Positions 1 to 11,055 of a stretch of 64,000 bases of DNA are shown here, piece by piece (position 1 is the first letter of the stretch; every line of letters begins with the position of its first letter). Source of the DNA: Salvelinus alpinus. Taxonomy: Eukaryota > Chordata > Actinopteri > Salmoniformes > Salmonidae. The translations under genes and the position numbers were made by a program. Location: assembly GCF_045679555.1 (NCBI RefSeq), contig NC_092094.1:37979430-38043429 (forward strand), read 5' to 3'. The notes under the pieces are model-generated. The model saw only the letters and a list, made by a program, of their open reading frames with translations, did no database searches and was not told the origin of the DNA.

Positions 1-76
1 CGTGCCATGAATGGATTTGATGTTACTGTGTCTTATGCCACCTGGGATATTGCATCATGTATGTATGTCTTCACAG

Positions 77-3000
77 ACGGACCTAACACCCACTGTGCAC
101 CTGGTGTGTGCAGTCAGAACTCAGCCCAGAGGTCCACTAGGAGCAAGACCAAAGGTAAAGTACCCCATATGAAACCCCATCTCAAACTGTGACATGTACT
201 CTATGTGAAGGTTATGATGTAGACCTAGGTGAAGCTATTTGAAATATACTCATTAAATAGCCTCAGTTGTTGCTCCCCTAGATATTGTGCCAAACCAGGA
301 AACTTTTTTGTTTTTAGTTCTGCCGTGCCTGTGATTCCCTTGTGTTCTCCTTTAGAAACCCTACACACCTCATGAATATTATCTAGTAGCTATAATTGGG
401 AACTCCCGGAGCTGACAACGGACAATCAAAGCCAGACATTCAGATTAGGAAAAAGACACCTCACACGGTTGATAAGGGATAATTTGATAAGCCAAAACGC
501 CCTATCAGCTAAATCGTCTAAATTATTACCCCAGTCAGTGGTTGAGGAGGTGTCAGAGCTGAGGCTGTTCTGGCCTCTGGAGAGAGGAGTCCCAGCTCAG
601 TGGATAGCAGGAGACAGGTGCACAACTACTCTCATTAGGAATCTCTGGAGACCATAACATTGCTTCTCTGAAAATTCACTGCAGCCACTTTGTACAGTAT
701 GTATGTCCGCACATGTGGTGTTAACACCATGTCTCACTTTTGATTCAGGTCAGAGAGCCAGAACCACAACCCTCTGCCATGCCAACCAGACAGAACCCAG
801 AGGGTGCCACCCCAGCCCCATCTGTGCCCACTGAACCAGAGCTGAGACAACGCAGGTACACTTCCACCTCTCCCGCCCCACCCGCATGGCCTGGCACTAC
901 AACGTGAGTTAACTGGACAAGTGAATTCTTTGCATAATGCTGGTGATATTAGTACCATATAAACTAATAAACAACAACACTTCGGCTTATATGTAATATA
1001 TACATTTTACAATACTTATATTTTGTTTGTTTTTAGTCCTAGCCTCCCTTTAACCTCCATCTCTCCCATCTATTTCTGATGTCCACCCAGTTTGATTTCT
1101 ATTTGCCATATATTTTTCACTGTGCTGTTTTGCAAAAGTTCTGAACCTATATACATTTTACAGACACAGTATATTTTACATTTGTTATCTTGTTGTCATT
1201 AGTCCCAACCTTCAGCTCCATTCAACCCCTCCCATCTACAGTTGAAGTCAGAAGTTTACATACACCTTAGCCAAATACATTTAAACTCAGTTTTTCACAA
1301 TTCCTGACATTTAATACTAGTAAAAATTCCCTGTCTTCAGTCAGTTAGGACACCACTATTTTAAGAATATGAAATGTCAGAATAATAGTAGAGAGAATGA
1401 TTTATTTCAGCTTTTATTTCTTTCATCACATTCCCAGCGGGTCAGAAGTTTACATACACTCAATTAGTATTTGGTAGCATTGCCTTTAAATTGTTTAACT
1501 TTGGTCAAACGTTTCAGGTAGCCTTCCACAAGCTTCCCACAATAAGTTGGGTGAATTTTGGCTCATTCCTCCTGACAGAGCTGGTGTAACTGAGTCAGGT
1601 TTGTAGGCCTCCTTGCTCGCACACGCTTTTTCAGTTCTGCCCACAAATTTTCTATAGGATTGAGGTCAGGGCTTTGTGATGGCCACTCCAATACCTTGAC
1701 TTTGTTGTCCTTAAGCCATTTTGCCACAACTTAGGAAGTATGCTTGGGGTCATTGTCCATTTGGAAGCCTCGCCCTTTTTCCTCCAAACATAACGATGGT
1801 CATTATGACCAAACAGTTCTATTTATGTTTCATCAGACCAGAGGACATTTCTCCAAAAAGTACGATCTTTGTTCCTATGTGCAGTTGCAAACCGTAGTCT
1901 GGCTTTTTTATGGCGGTTTTGGAGCAGTGGCTTCTTCCTTGCTGAGTGGCCTTTCAGGTTATGTCGATATAGGACTTGTTTTACTGTGGATATAGATACT
2001 TTTGTTCCTGTTTCCTCCAGCATCTTCACAAGGTCCTTTGCTGTTGTTCTGGGATTGATTTTCACTTTTCGTACCAAAGTACGTTCATCTCTAGGAGACA
2101 GAACGCGTCTCCTTCCTGAGCAGTATGACGGCTGCGTGGTCCCATGGTGTTTATACTTGCGTACTATTGTTTGTATAGATGAAGTGGTACCTTCAGGCGT
2201 TAGGAAATCGCCCCCAAGGATGAACAAGACTTGTGGAGGTCTACAATTTTTTTTCTGAGGTCTTGGCTGATTTCTTTTGATTTCCCCATGATGTCAAGCA
2301 AAGAGACACTGAGTTTGAAGGTAGGCCTTGAAATACATCCACAGATACACCTCCAATTGACTCAAATTATGTCAATTAGCCTATCAGAAGCTTCTAAAGC
2401 CATGACATCATTTTCTGGGATTTTCAAAGCTCTTTAAAGGCACAGTCAACTTAGTGTATGTAAACTTCTGACCCACTGGAATTGTGATACAGTGAATTAT
2501 AAGTGAAATAATCTGTCTGTAAACAATTGTTGGAAAAATTACTTGTCATGCACAAGGTAGATGTCCTAACCGACTTGCCAAAACTATAGTTTGTTAACAA
2601 GAAATTTGTGGAGTGGTTGAAAAATGAGTTTTAATGACACGAGCCTAAGTGTATGTAAACTTCCGACTTCAACTGTATCTCTTAACACCATCCAAATTGG
2701 ATTTCTGTTTGCCATATATTTTTCAACTGAGCTGTGATGCTTCACCAAAGTTCTAAACCTTTCTATTCTCATAGTTTCTACAGATTGTAAATTAAAGATA
2801 CAAATTTTTGCTTAAAGTATTATTATTGATCGATTTGACTATGACTTTTCAAATCACCCAGGAGTGCTATCTGCGGGGTTAGCTCCAGGTAATTGTTGCA
2901 ATTCTTCAGCCATTCCTGGACCTTGACCAAAAACGAGCTACATATGGACAGTACCAAAATACATGATCTAATGACTCTGCCTCCTCGCAGCAAAATCTGC

Positions 3001-6000
3001 AGAGCTGGGAAGGTTTTATCCCCCATATAATTTTGTATACATATAAATTGAAAAATTCTAAGTTTTGAATCTGGCGTCATTTTGCGTGTCAATTCATAAG
3101 CCATGTGCCATGTAATCGTTACATCGAAAATCTCTTCCCAACTATTTTGCAATCTATATGGCACAGCTGTCAATTTTTTGGTTCTTAAATGAAACAGGTA
3201 TATATTTTTATTTATCACAATTTTCTTTAACCAATTTTGGCTGACAGACAAGTTCCTTACTTTTTCTCCCTTCCCCCTTGCCTCTTCCATTTTTGTGGTA
3301 GTGCTGCAATTAGTTGGTTGTAATTTTGGATAGAGCAGACATTTCCATATATTTGTATTAGCTGCATGTGTGACATACATTTTATCGAAAAATTACGTTT
3401 TTTTTTTTATCAATTAGTATATTTGAGTTTAACCACAATATTTGTTGTATTATTTGTTCTGTCTTTTCTGGTGGAGTAAACTGAAATTGCAACCAACTTT
3501 CTATGGCTTGTTTAAAAAATAACAATATCTTTGAGATTATTTTGTTTTCAAATAACCAAAAGTGACCGTTTGTAATCTGAATAAAGGGAAAAAGGCCATT
3601 CTTGAACATGGGGTGAGACATTCTTACTAATCTGCTAGAGAACCAGTTTGGATTTAAGTATAGCTCTATTACTTGAGTTGCTTTATGGAAAGTTATATTG
3701 CTGGGAGAGATGTAATACGTTGGTCTATCCTTCAATCTGACACGACATGCAATTCACACTGCTATTATCCTGTGTGTCTCTAGGCCAGGGGCAGCAGAGA
3801 TAACCAACCCAACCTTCCCCACCTACTCCCTCTACAGCCCTCAACAGCTGCTCTGGCTGCAGCACATGTATGCTCGCCAATACTACATGCAGTAGTAAGT
3901 ATTCAATCCCAAGCATATTATGACTTCCTACTGTCTTGCTATAGCATAATATTAAGCAGGGAAAATACTTTTTATTTTATTTTTTAAAATAAATTTTCTC
4001 CCCTTTTCTCCCCAATTTTCGTGGTATCCAATCGCTAGTAATTACTATCTTGTCTCATCGCTACAACTCCCGTACGGGCTCGGGAGAGACGAAGGTCGAA
4101 AGCCATGCGTCCTCCGAAGCACAACCCAACCAAGCCGCACTGCTTCTTAACACAGCGCGCCTCCAACCCGGAAGCCAGCCGCACCAATGTGTCGGAGGAA
4201 ACACCGTGCACCCGCCCCCCTCGGTTAGCGCGCACTGCGCCCGGCCCGCCACAGGAGTCGCTGGAGCGCGATGAGACAAGGATATCCCTACCGGCCAAAC
4301 CCTCCCTAACCCGGACGACGCTATGCCAATTGTGCGTCGCCCCACGGACCTCCCGGTCGCGGCCGGCTGCGACAGAGCCTGGGCGCGAACCCAGAAGCAG
4401 GGAAAATACTTAATGAAGTATGTTTGGCTTAGACCAGGGGTGTAAGCCCGCAGGGCCATATGCTATAGAGAGAGATCTCAATTAACATTAAAATGACTAA
4501 AACCAACTGTGGAGAAATGATAATGGGCCTACATTTAGCAGTCCCTCTACAATCGCATTTTTTTTTTAAATCAACAATTCCCTGCATATTATGCGAGGGT
4601 TGCGAATTTGAACAATTACCGCACTATTAGCTCAATAAACAGTCAAATCATAGCAATATTATTGCATAAAACTGAGCCATCACTGCAGTACAAAAAGAGG
4701 GCTCGCGATTTCAACCAATCACCGCATATTTACTGCATAGTATGGTTCAATCAAGCCACACATTGACCAACCTTTTTCCTCGTTAGCACAATTTTTCAAC
4801 AGATCGGGCAAAAACACTGCATATTGCCATGCAAAATGTCAGATTTACAGCTGCAAGATCAAGCATTTTTGCCCGCAAATATAAAAAAAAATCCTAGAGC
4901 AATCCTGGATCGAATCTCTTCACTCTGTCCAGCTTGCTAAGTGATCGAAAACAAATGCGGCGCAAAATTAGTTTGACACTCCTGGCTTACTGTGGGTGTT
5001 TCTCAAAATACATAGTACCGTGCTCCGATCATGCAAATTGGAGCACGGGAGGGTCGTAGTATGAGTCCAGATCAAAGTATGCGAAACGGAGCGCGGAGGG
5101 CACTTCTTGAATGCATACTCAATTTGTACATATTTTGAAGCATGCATCGATGCACCATAGATCGCAAGCCCATGATAAGTAAATTGGGCTAACTGGCTAG
5201 CTACGACTGTTAGCCAGATAGCCACAAATAAGTTTTAGCTAGCTACCCCCGAAGAATTGACATCTACCTTGTATAATATTCGTTTTAGGTCATTTTTGCT
5301 TGTTAAACTATCTAGTTAGCTACATTATTACGATTCACACAGCTAGTAGATAGTTATGACGTAAAACGTTTGCTTTGTGTGTATCTTGTTTAGTCTCTAT
5401 TGCCATTGTCCTGGCAGGAAAACCGTTCAGTAAATGTGTAGCTAACTGGCTGGCTAGCTAGATTATTATGATTCACATATCTAACGTTAGCTGATAATTA
5501 TGAAGTTAAACATTTGCTTTGTGTTTATCTTGTTTAGTCTATTGTTGTCATTGACCTGGCTGGAAGAAGGTTCAGTGAATAGGAGGTGTAGTGTGAGGTA
5601 ATACAGTAGGGGGAGTGCGAGTGCTTCTCTAATGTTTTATGCATTCACCACACTCTCGTCCTCACAAGAACGTACTCAAGAGAACGTAGTCGGAGAATGA
5701 GAGTGTGGAGCATGGTAGTATGCATATTGAGAAACCGTGTCTGTCTTTTGTCCCATAGCCATGCAGCCTACGCAGCAGCAGCTTCTGCCCCCTTTGCCCC
5801 AGCTGCAGGCCCATCCCTGCCTGCTGCTCCCCACCAAGCCGCTGTCCCAGCAGCCCTGCCCAATCAGGCCCCCATTGACAACCTGCCAGCCAATCAGAAT
5901 GCGCAGGACGGCGCCTTTATCAACCCGGGAGCAGCCAATCAGAACCTGAGGATGAATGCCCAGGGTGGGCCTGTGATGGAGGATGAGGAGGAAATGGATC

Positions 6001-9000
6001 GTGATTGGCTGGACTGGGTGTACACGGCTGCCCGTCTGGGAGTGTTTCTCAGTATTGTCTACTTCTACTCCAGCCTGAGCCGCTTCGCCCTTGTCATGAG
6101 CAGCCTGCTCCTTATGTACCTGTGAGTTGACTGTTGATGTGACAGTGTTTGTTTGTTGTTAAACAAGGTATGTTGTTGTGTACTATGTCTATAACTGTAT
6201 AAAGCCCAACAGTGGAGGTGTCATTATACCCATAAAACCTAGCGGTCAAACAGGGAAATGGTTCCAATTGTCTTTCCCACCATTAATAGAGGATTTAATC
6301 AACACATAAAATAAGGTCTGTGTTTCGTGTAGGCTTACCATGGCGTGACATTTTTATAACCATGTAAATCTCTCTTGGACAAGGTGACTTCTTTATCTGT
6401 TCGGCTCTGTTTACACTCATATTCAAAAAATGCTAATTAGCATCCAAGTAGGCATCATGCAAACTACAAATCCCTGCAAGCTCCTGCATGTCAACTCTAG
6501 CGGACACCTTTGCTAACAGGTATTGTGTCCATTTAAAACTTGCACAAGACAGTTCACAGAATTGTCCGTTGAAAGAAATGTAGCCAATTTATTCATTACT
6601 ACATTTAGCTAACATTAGATGGGAAGAATCTCTGGATGAACTTTTGCCTCGATTCGTCAGTCTTCTCCAGACCATCATGGCGTTTTTTGTTTTTTTTGAT
6701 AGCCATATTAGCAGCTAATTAGTATTACATTTTTTGGGTGTAAATATATTGATAAAAGTCACCTTGTCCTACAGAGATTTACATGGTTATCAAAACGTCA
6801 CACCAGGGTAAGCTTAGACAATAAACAACCCTTATTTGAAGTGTTTCTAAAATGCCCAATGGGGAAAATTAATGGTGGAAATACGATTGGAACCATTTCC
6901 CTGTTTGACCGCTAGGTTTTATGGGTGTTTTGACTCATACTGTGGTACTCTGTAGCCAGAGCCATGTATTTAGAGAGTTTGGCCAACTTTTAGAAATTTG
7001 AATATGGTTCATATTCTCCATGTTATGTTAATCGGCACTAACATGGCTGACAATAATGTTTTCAAGTGTCATGTAAATGTGTCATAATGCTCATTCTAGA
7101 CATTATTCCCAATGTAATGTTAATGGGGCGCTAACATGGCTGCCATAGCATGTTGTAGAGTCATCTAAATGCATCATAATGCAGAAACCTCAATGGCCCA
7201 ACTCTCTAAATACATGGCTCTGTGTATAGCCTGTCTGCTAATGGTGAGGCTGGCATTAGCCGTGGGTGATGGGCAGATGAAGGCACCCGTACAGTAGTCC
7301 TGAGAGAATGAGGGCCATATGTTGTGCTTATCAGCAAAGAAGAGATGTCCTTAGCTCAATGTGTTGCAGTCACACGCTCTGTCCATTGTGCAACTCCCTC
7401 AGGCTCTGGAATCAGCTCTCTCATCCAAACCACACATTCCAAAAGTATGAGTGAAGACAAAGCTGTGTGTGTTTGAGAGATGTTGAGGGAGAGCGAGAGA
7501 GGCACGGCCTCGACATACACTAACACAGTCTGTGAGGTCGTTGTGACCTCAGTGTCCTGAATGTCCTCCCATATTTCAGTCTAATGTGAGGATATGTAGT
7601 GCTGGTTGAGTGTTTCTCTGTGTGCTGCTGAGAGCTGCCTGGTACAGCAGGCCTCATCTCTGCTACGGTTACTATAGATATGGGCGTCAGCTCAAGTGCA
7701 CTACTCACTCCCTGATCAACTAATCTGGACAGACGTGGCAGAATGGGACCTAAGCCTTATCTTTACGTGTAACAAGGTTTAGCCGCTAGTACTCCACCGC
7801 CCACGCTAATGATTAGACTGGTCTCGGTATGTTGGAAGGAGAGTTGGCCTGGTTATAGGAATGTAAATAGAGTGACCATTATTAACATGTCAGTCAGTCT
7901 GTACTTCCTCTTTGTTTGCACCACCTGGTCTTAACTGGAAATGCAAATAGGGACCACCACAAATATCCTGTATACTCTGACTGTGTAATAGATGCACAGT
8001 TTGAGAAGAATCATGCAGTTCTACTTTATTAATCCCAGTTGTCTTCCTCTCAGGCACACAGCAGGCTGGTTCCCCTTCAGACAAAGGCCCCTGGTCAGAG
8101 GTCCAAACAACCAGGTCCCTGAGGTCATCCAGAACCAGGACAGGAACCCAGTGCCACCGGTAAGACACATTTCCTCAGGGGATGGGTCTCTGTGGGTAGA
8201 AAACAGATATGGCTTCATTACAAGGCGTGTACTGCCTTATGTAGTAACATTCGTCACACAGCGTGTAGAGCAGGGGTGTCAAACTAATTTTGTCCCAGGG
8301 GTCGTATTCGTTCTTCAACGTGGTCCAGAGGGGTGCACTGAAAATTGGTTATACTTCCTAGCTGTCAGAATTAGCAAAAGATAGTCCTCTATCCATTGTT
8401 TTTGTAATTTTCAATACTCCCTGACTGTCTAGCTTTCATTTCGGGGATTATTAGCAAGCTGGACAGTCAATAACTGTATAAATGTTGGTCCATTGTCATT
8501 TCTACACAGTTTAGATTTGGTTTTAGTCATTTTGAAGTATATTGAGTTTGTGTCCCAGGAAACAAGCGGATTTAACTTCTTTACGAAAACAGCCCTAATT
8601 TTGGAAACAAACATTATTATGTTGTCATCCAGTCACATTTATTGATTTTCCAAGCTATAGCACACAATATGTTATATACAGTGCATTCGGAAAGTATTCC
8701 CTTTTCACATTTTGTTACGTTACAGCCTTATTCTAAAATCTATTAAAAAAAATTTTTTATCATCAATCTACACACAATACCACATAATGATGAAGTGAAA
8801 ACGGGTTTTTAAAAACAGAAATACCTTACTTACTCAAGTATTCAGACCCTTTGCTATGAGACTCAAAATTGAGCTCAGGTGCATCCTGTTTCCATTGATC
8901 ATCCTTGAGATGTTTCCACAACTTGATTGGAGTCCACTTGTGGTAAATTCAATTGATTGGAAATGATTTGGAAAGGCACACACCTGTCTATATAAGGTCC

Positions 9001-10667
9001 CACAGTTGACAGTGCATGTCAGAAAAAAAATCAAGCCATGAGGTCGAAGGAATTGTCCGTAGAGCTCCGAGACAGGATTGTGTCGAGGCACAGATCTGGA
9101 GAAGGGTACCAAAAAATGTCTGCAGCATTGAAGGTCTTAAGAACACAGTGGCCTCCAACATTCCTAAATGGAAGAAGTTTGGAACCACCAAGACTGTTCC
9201 TAGAGCTGACTGCTCGGCCAAACTTAGCAATTGTGGGAGAAGTGCCTTGGTCAGGGCTCCAGAGTTCCTCTGTGGAGATGGGAGAACCTTCCAGAAGGAC
9301 AACCATCACCGTAGCACTCCACCAATCGTGTCTTTATGGTAGAGTGGCCAGATGGAAGGCACCGAAAGGACTCTCAGACCATGATGGTCTGATGAAACCA
9401 AGATTGAACTCTTTGGCCTGAATGCCAAGTGTCACGTCTGGATGAAACCTGGCACCATCTGTACGGTGAAGCATTTTAAAATTATTTTATTTTTTACCTT
9501 TATTTAACTGGGCAAGTCAGTTAAGAACAAATTCTTATTTTCAATGACAGCCTAGGAACAGTGGGTTAACTGCCTTGTTCAGGGGCAGAACGACAGATTT
9601 TTACCTTGTCAGCTCGGGGATTTGATCTTGCAACCTTCCGGTTACTAGTCCAACGCTCTAACCACTACTGTGGGGATGTTTTTTAGCGGCAGGGACTGGG
9701 AGACTAATCAGGATCGAGGGAAAGATTAATGAGATCCTTGATGAAAACTTGCTCCAGAGCGCTCAGGACCTCGGACTTCCAACAGGACAATGGCCCTAAG
9801 CACACAGCCAAGACAACGCAGGACTGGCTTCGGGACAAGTCTCTGAATGTCCTTGAGTGGTCCAGCCAGAGCCCGGACTTGAACCCGATCGAACGTCTCT
9901 GGAGAGACCTGAAAATAGATGTGCAGAGATTCTGCCCATCCAACCTGACAGAGGTTGAAATGATCTGCAGAGAAGAATGGGGAAAAACTGCCCAAATACA
10001 CGTGCTAAGCTTGTAGCGTCATACCCAAGAAGACTCGAGGCTGTAATTGCTGCCAAAAGTTCTTCAACAAAGTACCGAGTAAAGAGTCTGAATACTGATG
10101 TAAATGTGATATTTAAAAAAATAAATAAATAAAAAACAGTTTTTGCTTTGTCATTATGAGGTATTGTGTGTAGATTGATAAGGGGGGAAAACTATTTAAT
10201 CCATTTTAGAATAAGGTTGTAACTTAACAAAATGTGGAAAAAGTCAAGGGGTCTGAATACTTTCCGAATGCACCGTACAGTACGTTTTCAAAGGACCAAA
10301 GAGAATGGTCTAATTCGTGTTTTCATTTTTGCCATGGAAAAATATTAGTTATACTGGTATCATCCTGGCCCAGTTTGACTCCCCTGATATAGTTTCATTT
10401 AACTGCGTTGAAAAAAATACAGTTTAAGTGTATATATTTTATATCTGAACTCTGGTGGTGGGGCTAACACAGTTTCTCCTCTTCCCGCAGGCGGAGGTCC
10501 CTGCAGGAGAAGAGGGGGCCGAGGCAGAGGTTGGACCTGATGAACCACACCCCCTGACTGCAGTACCTGTGCCTCAACACAGGGTGTCCATCGTTTGGAG
10601 TGCCTGGATCTTCTTCAAAGCCTTCTTTGCCTCCCTCATCCCAGAGGCCCCGGGAGTGGCTAACTGA
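77..10667 (+). CDS. herpud1: herpud1, ER-stress ubiquitin-like membrane protein (5' exons outside window)
   Basis: Six coding exons are placed at 77-154, 749-903, 3784-3894, 5759-6121, 8054-8159 and 10491-10667 (stop TGA). All have GT/AG borders and compatible phases and give 329 residues. The first exon ends the ubiquitin-like domain (TVHLVCAVR). The second is Pro/Glu rich and ends near LRQR. The third has [17 protein letters not shown]. The fourth has [13 protein letters not shown], then DRDWLDWVY and two hydrophobic stretches ([29 protein letters not shown]) that form the ER membrane hairpin. The last ends in [14 protein letters not shown]. The [14 protein letters not shown] and NQD features fit HERPUD1 better than HERPUD2. 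The family protein sits in the ER membrane with both ends cytosolic and serves in ER-associated degradation. Human HERPUD1 has 391 residues, so about 60 N-terminal residues lie upstream. Exon 2 has an alternative in-frame donor at 856. Confidence 0.93.
155..748. other. herpud1 intron, no recognised feature
   Basis: This is intronic sequence between the first two exons in the window. The open frame at 469-657 resembles no family and lacks convincing splice sites. No repeat family was recognised here. Confidence 0.5.
1040..2790. repeat. Diverged ~90 bp direct duplication flanking a Tc1 insertion
   Basis: A segment around 1070-1160 (containing TTTGCCATATATTTTTCA) recurs in diverged form at about 2685-2765, on either side of the Tc1 at 1239-2675. 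The copies also share the motif AAAGTTCT.AACCT. It resembles LINE 3' untranslated sequence belonging to the L1-like fragment immediately to the right, but that is inference. Confidence 0.45.
1239..2675 (-). mobile_element. Tc1-like transposon, internally deleted (herpud1 intron)
   Basis: Terminal inverted repeats begin CAGTTGAAGTCAGAAGTTTA at the left and end in the reverse complement of the same motif at the right. TA dinucleotides sit at 1237-1238 and 2676-2677 as the target duplication. A minus-strand transposase remnant (about 2227 down to 1823) reads through the helix-turn-helix region to NVLWSDET, the first catalytic Asp. Compared with the same family at 35808-37402, about 190 bp are missing near 1768. 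The gap removes the HGGG-WGCF block and the second catalytic Asp (QMDNDP), so the copy cannot encode an active enzyme. Confidence 0.93.
2824..3740 (-). mobile_element. L1/Tx1-like LINE, 3' end of ORF2
   Basis: Two minus-strand open stretches (3735-3382 and 3380-2823) encode the C-terminal part of an L1-type ORF2, including [15 protein letters not shown] and [20 protein letters not shown]. The same protein stretch appears on the + strand at about 28030-28660 inside the cetp intron, so both are one family. This copy is strongly 5'-truncated and carries a frameshift. Its right edge lies about 40 bp before the herpud1 exon at 3784. Confidence 0.75.
3971..4394 (-). mobile_element. tRNA-derived SINE with perfect 17 bp target duplication
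   Basis: A GC-rich 424 bp unit with a T-rich left end (the A-rich tail in reverse) is flanked by the identical 17 bp AAGCAGGGAAAATACTT at 3954-3970 and 4395-4411. The same family recurs at 18463-18925, sharing TCGGAGGAAACAC and CAGGAGTCGCT. The tRNA-like head at the right end is truncated here. The exact duplication indicates a fairly young insertion. The small open frames on both strands inside it are SINE sequence, not genes. Confidence 0.88.
4435..4984. mobile_element. Non-autonomous hAT-like element
   Basis: It begins CAGGGGTGTAAGCC and ends AGTTTGACACTCCTG, a diverged form of the CAGGGGTGTCAAACT inverted terminus also seen at 8271-10386. The flanking octamers GCTTAGAC and GCTTACTG agree at five positions, compatible with a decayed 8 bp duplication. 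No coding capacity was seen. Confidence 0.6.
4996..5738. mobile_element. Non-autonomous TIR element ending at the herpud1 exon 4 acceptor
   Basis: The left end GTGTTTCTCAAAATACATAG and the right end (TATGCATATTGAGAAACCG) are imperfect inverted repeats of about 31 bp. The interior holds two diverged tandem units, about 5318-5440 and 5454-5590, sharing TTTGCTTTGTGT and TATCTTGTTTAGTCT. The right terminus stops about 20 bp before the AG at 5757-5758, so element sequence adjoins the polypyrimidine tract. Confidence 0.6.
6218..6935. mobile_element. Non-autonomous DNA transposon with long (~180 bp) inverted repeats
   Basis: The left arm starts near ACCCATAAAACCTAGCGGTC and the right arm ends in its reverse complement, GACCGCTAGGTTTTATGGGT. 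Similarity continues inward for about 180 bp to ACAAGGTGACTT (6381 and, reversed, about 6760). There is no open frame of interest between the arms. The superfamily is not identified. Confidence 0.75.
6957..7222. mobile_element. 266 bp MITE with ~28 bp inverted repeats
   Basis: Ends are CAGAGCCATGTATTTAGAGA at the left and its reverse complement at the right. The arms extend to GGCC(C)AA. It lies 20 bp after the preceding inverted-repeat element, in the same herpud1 intron. Confidence 0.7.
7223..8053. other. herpud1 intron, no recognised feature
   Basis: No open frame, repeat or inverted structure was recognised. The exon at 8054 follows a normal TTCCTCTCAG acceptor. Confidence 0.5.
8679..10275 (+). 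mobile_element. Tc1-like transposon interrupted by a SINE
   Basis: Inverted ends are CAGTGCATTCGGAAAGTATT and its diverged reverse complement, with TA at 8677-8678 and 10276-10277. Plus-strand transposase remnants include [18 protein letters not shown] near 9038, a shifted block containing SDHDGLMKP near 9380, and [17 protein letters not shown] through [15 protein letters not shown] near 9780-9920. Frames are broken and a SINE at 9473-9662 replaces the HGGG/LWG region, so the gene is dead. The same family is found at 35725-38829. Confidence 0.92.
9473..9662 (-). mobile_element. HpaI-type SINE inserted in a Tc1
   Basis: The left part (CCTTTATTTAACTGGGCAAG, then TTAAGAACAAATTCTTATTT) is the reverse complement of the salmonid HpaI SINE tail. 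To the right follow GAACAGTGGGTTAACTGCC and a diverged tRNA-like head with CTAACCACTAC. It sits between the Tc1 bases GTGAAGCAT and TGTGGGGATG, replacing the short Tc1 segment normally between them. Confidence 0.85.
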
Positions 10668-11055
10668 ATAATCGACTCTTCCAGCAGGCACACTGGAACT
10701 GAAGTTACCCTCAGTATCAGACCTGCCTCTCTGTCACGGGAAGTCCTCTCTCTGGCCTTCTAGATGGATGCCTGGATGGATGCCTGGACATTTTGTGAGA
10801 AATCATGAATGATTAAAAGCGTCAATGCATACAAAGCCCTGGCTGTAGTCTGTTATGGGTGTGTGTTTAGGGATATGATGATTCATTCGGCGCTTCCTGC
10901 CTTATGATAGTGACCAAATGGTTGTATATACAGTACAGTACATACACCTCGCTCTGCCAAATGGTTGTAAATGCTGTAAATGTTTATTGGAACAAAACAT
11001 TTAAATATTATTGTATTGTCTGTACACAGCACTTTACTAAACTTATCTTATTATT

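Larger units (their letters stand above)
8271..10386. mobile_element. hAT-like non-autonomous element carrying a Tc1
   Basis: The left end CAGGGGTGTCAAACT and the right end AGTTTGACTCCCCTG are inverted repeats. The flanking octamers GTGTAGAG and ATATAGTT are only half identical. The interior outside the Tc1 (8271-8676 and 10278-10386) has no coding signal. Confidence 0.68.

Noticed and set aside
469-657. 62-residue open frame in a herpud1 intron
   Set aside because: No family resemblance and no flanking splice signals; the adjacent herpud1 exons join directly in frame.
734-958. 74-residue minus-strand open frame
   Set aside because: It is antisense to the herpud1 exon at 749-903.
4035-4459. 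Several GC-rich open frames on both strands
   Set aside because: They lie wholly in a tRNA-derived SINE repeated at 18463-18925 and match no protein.
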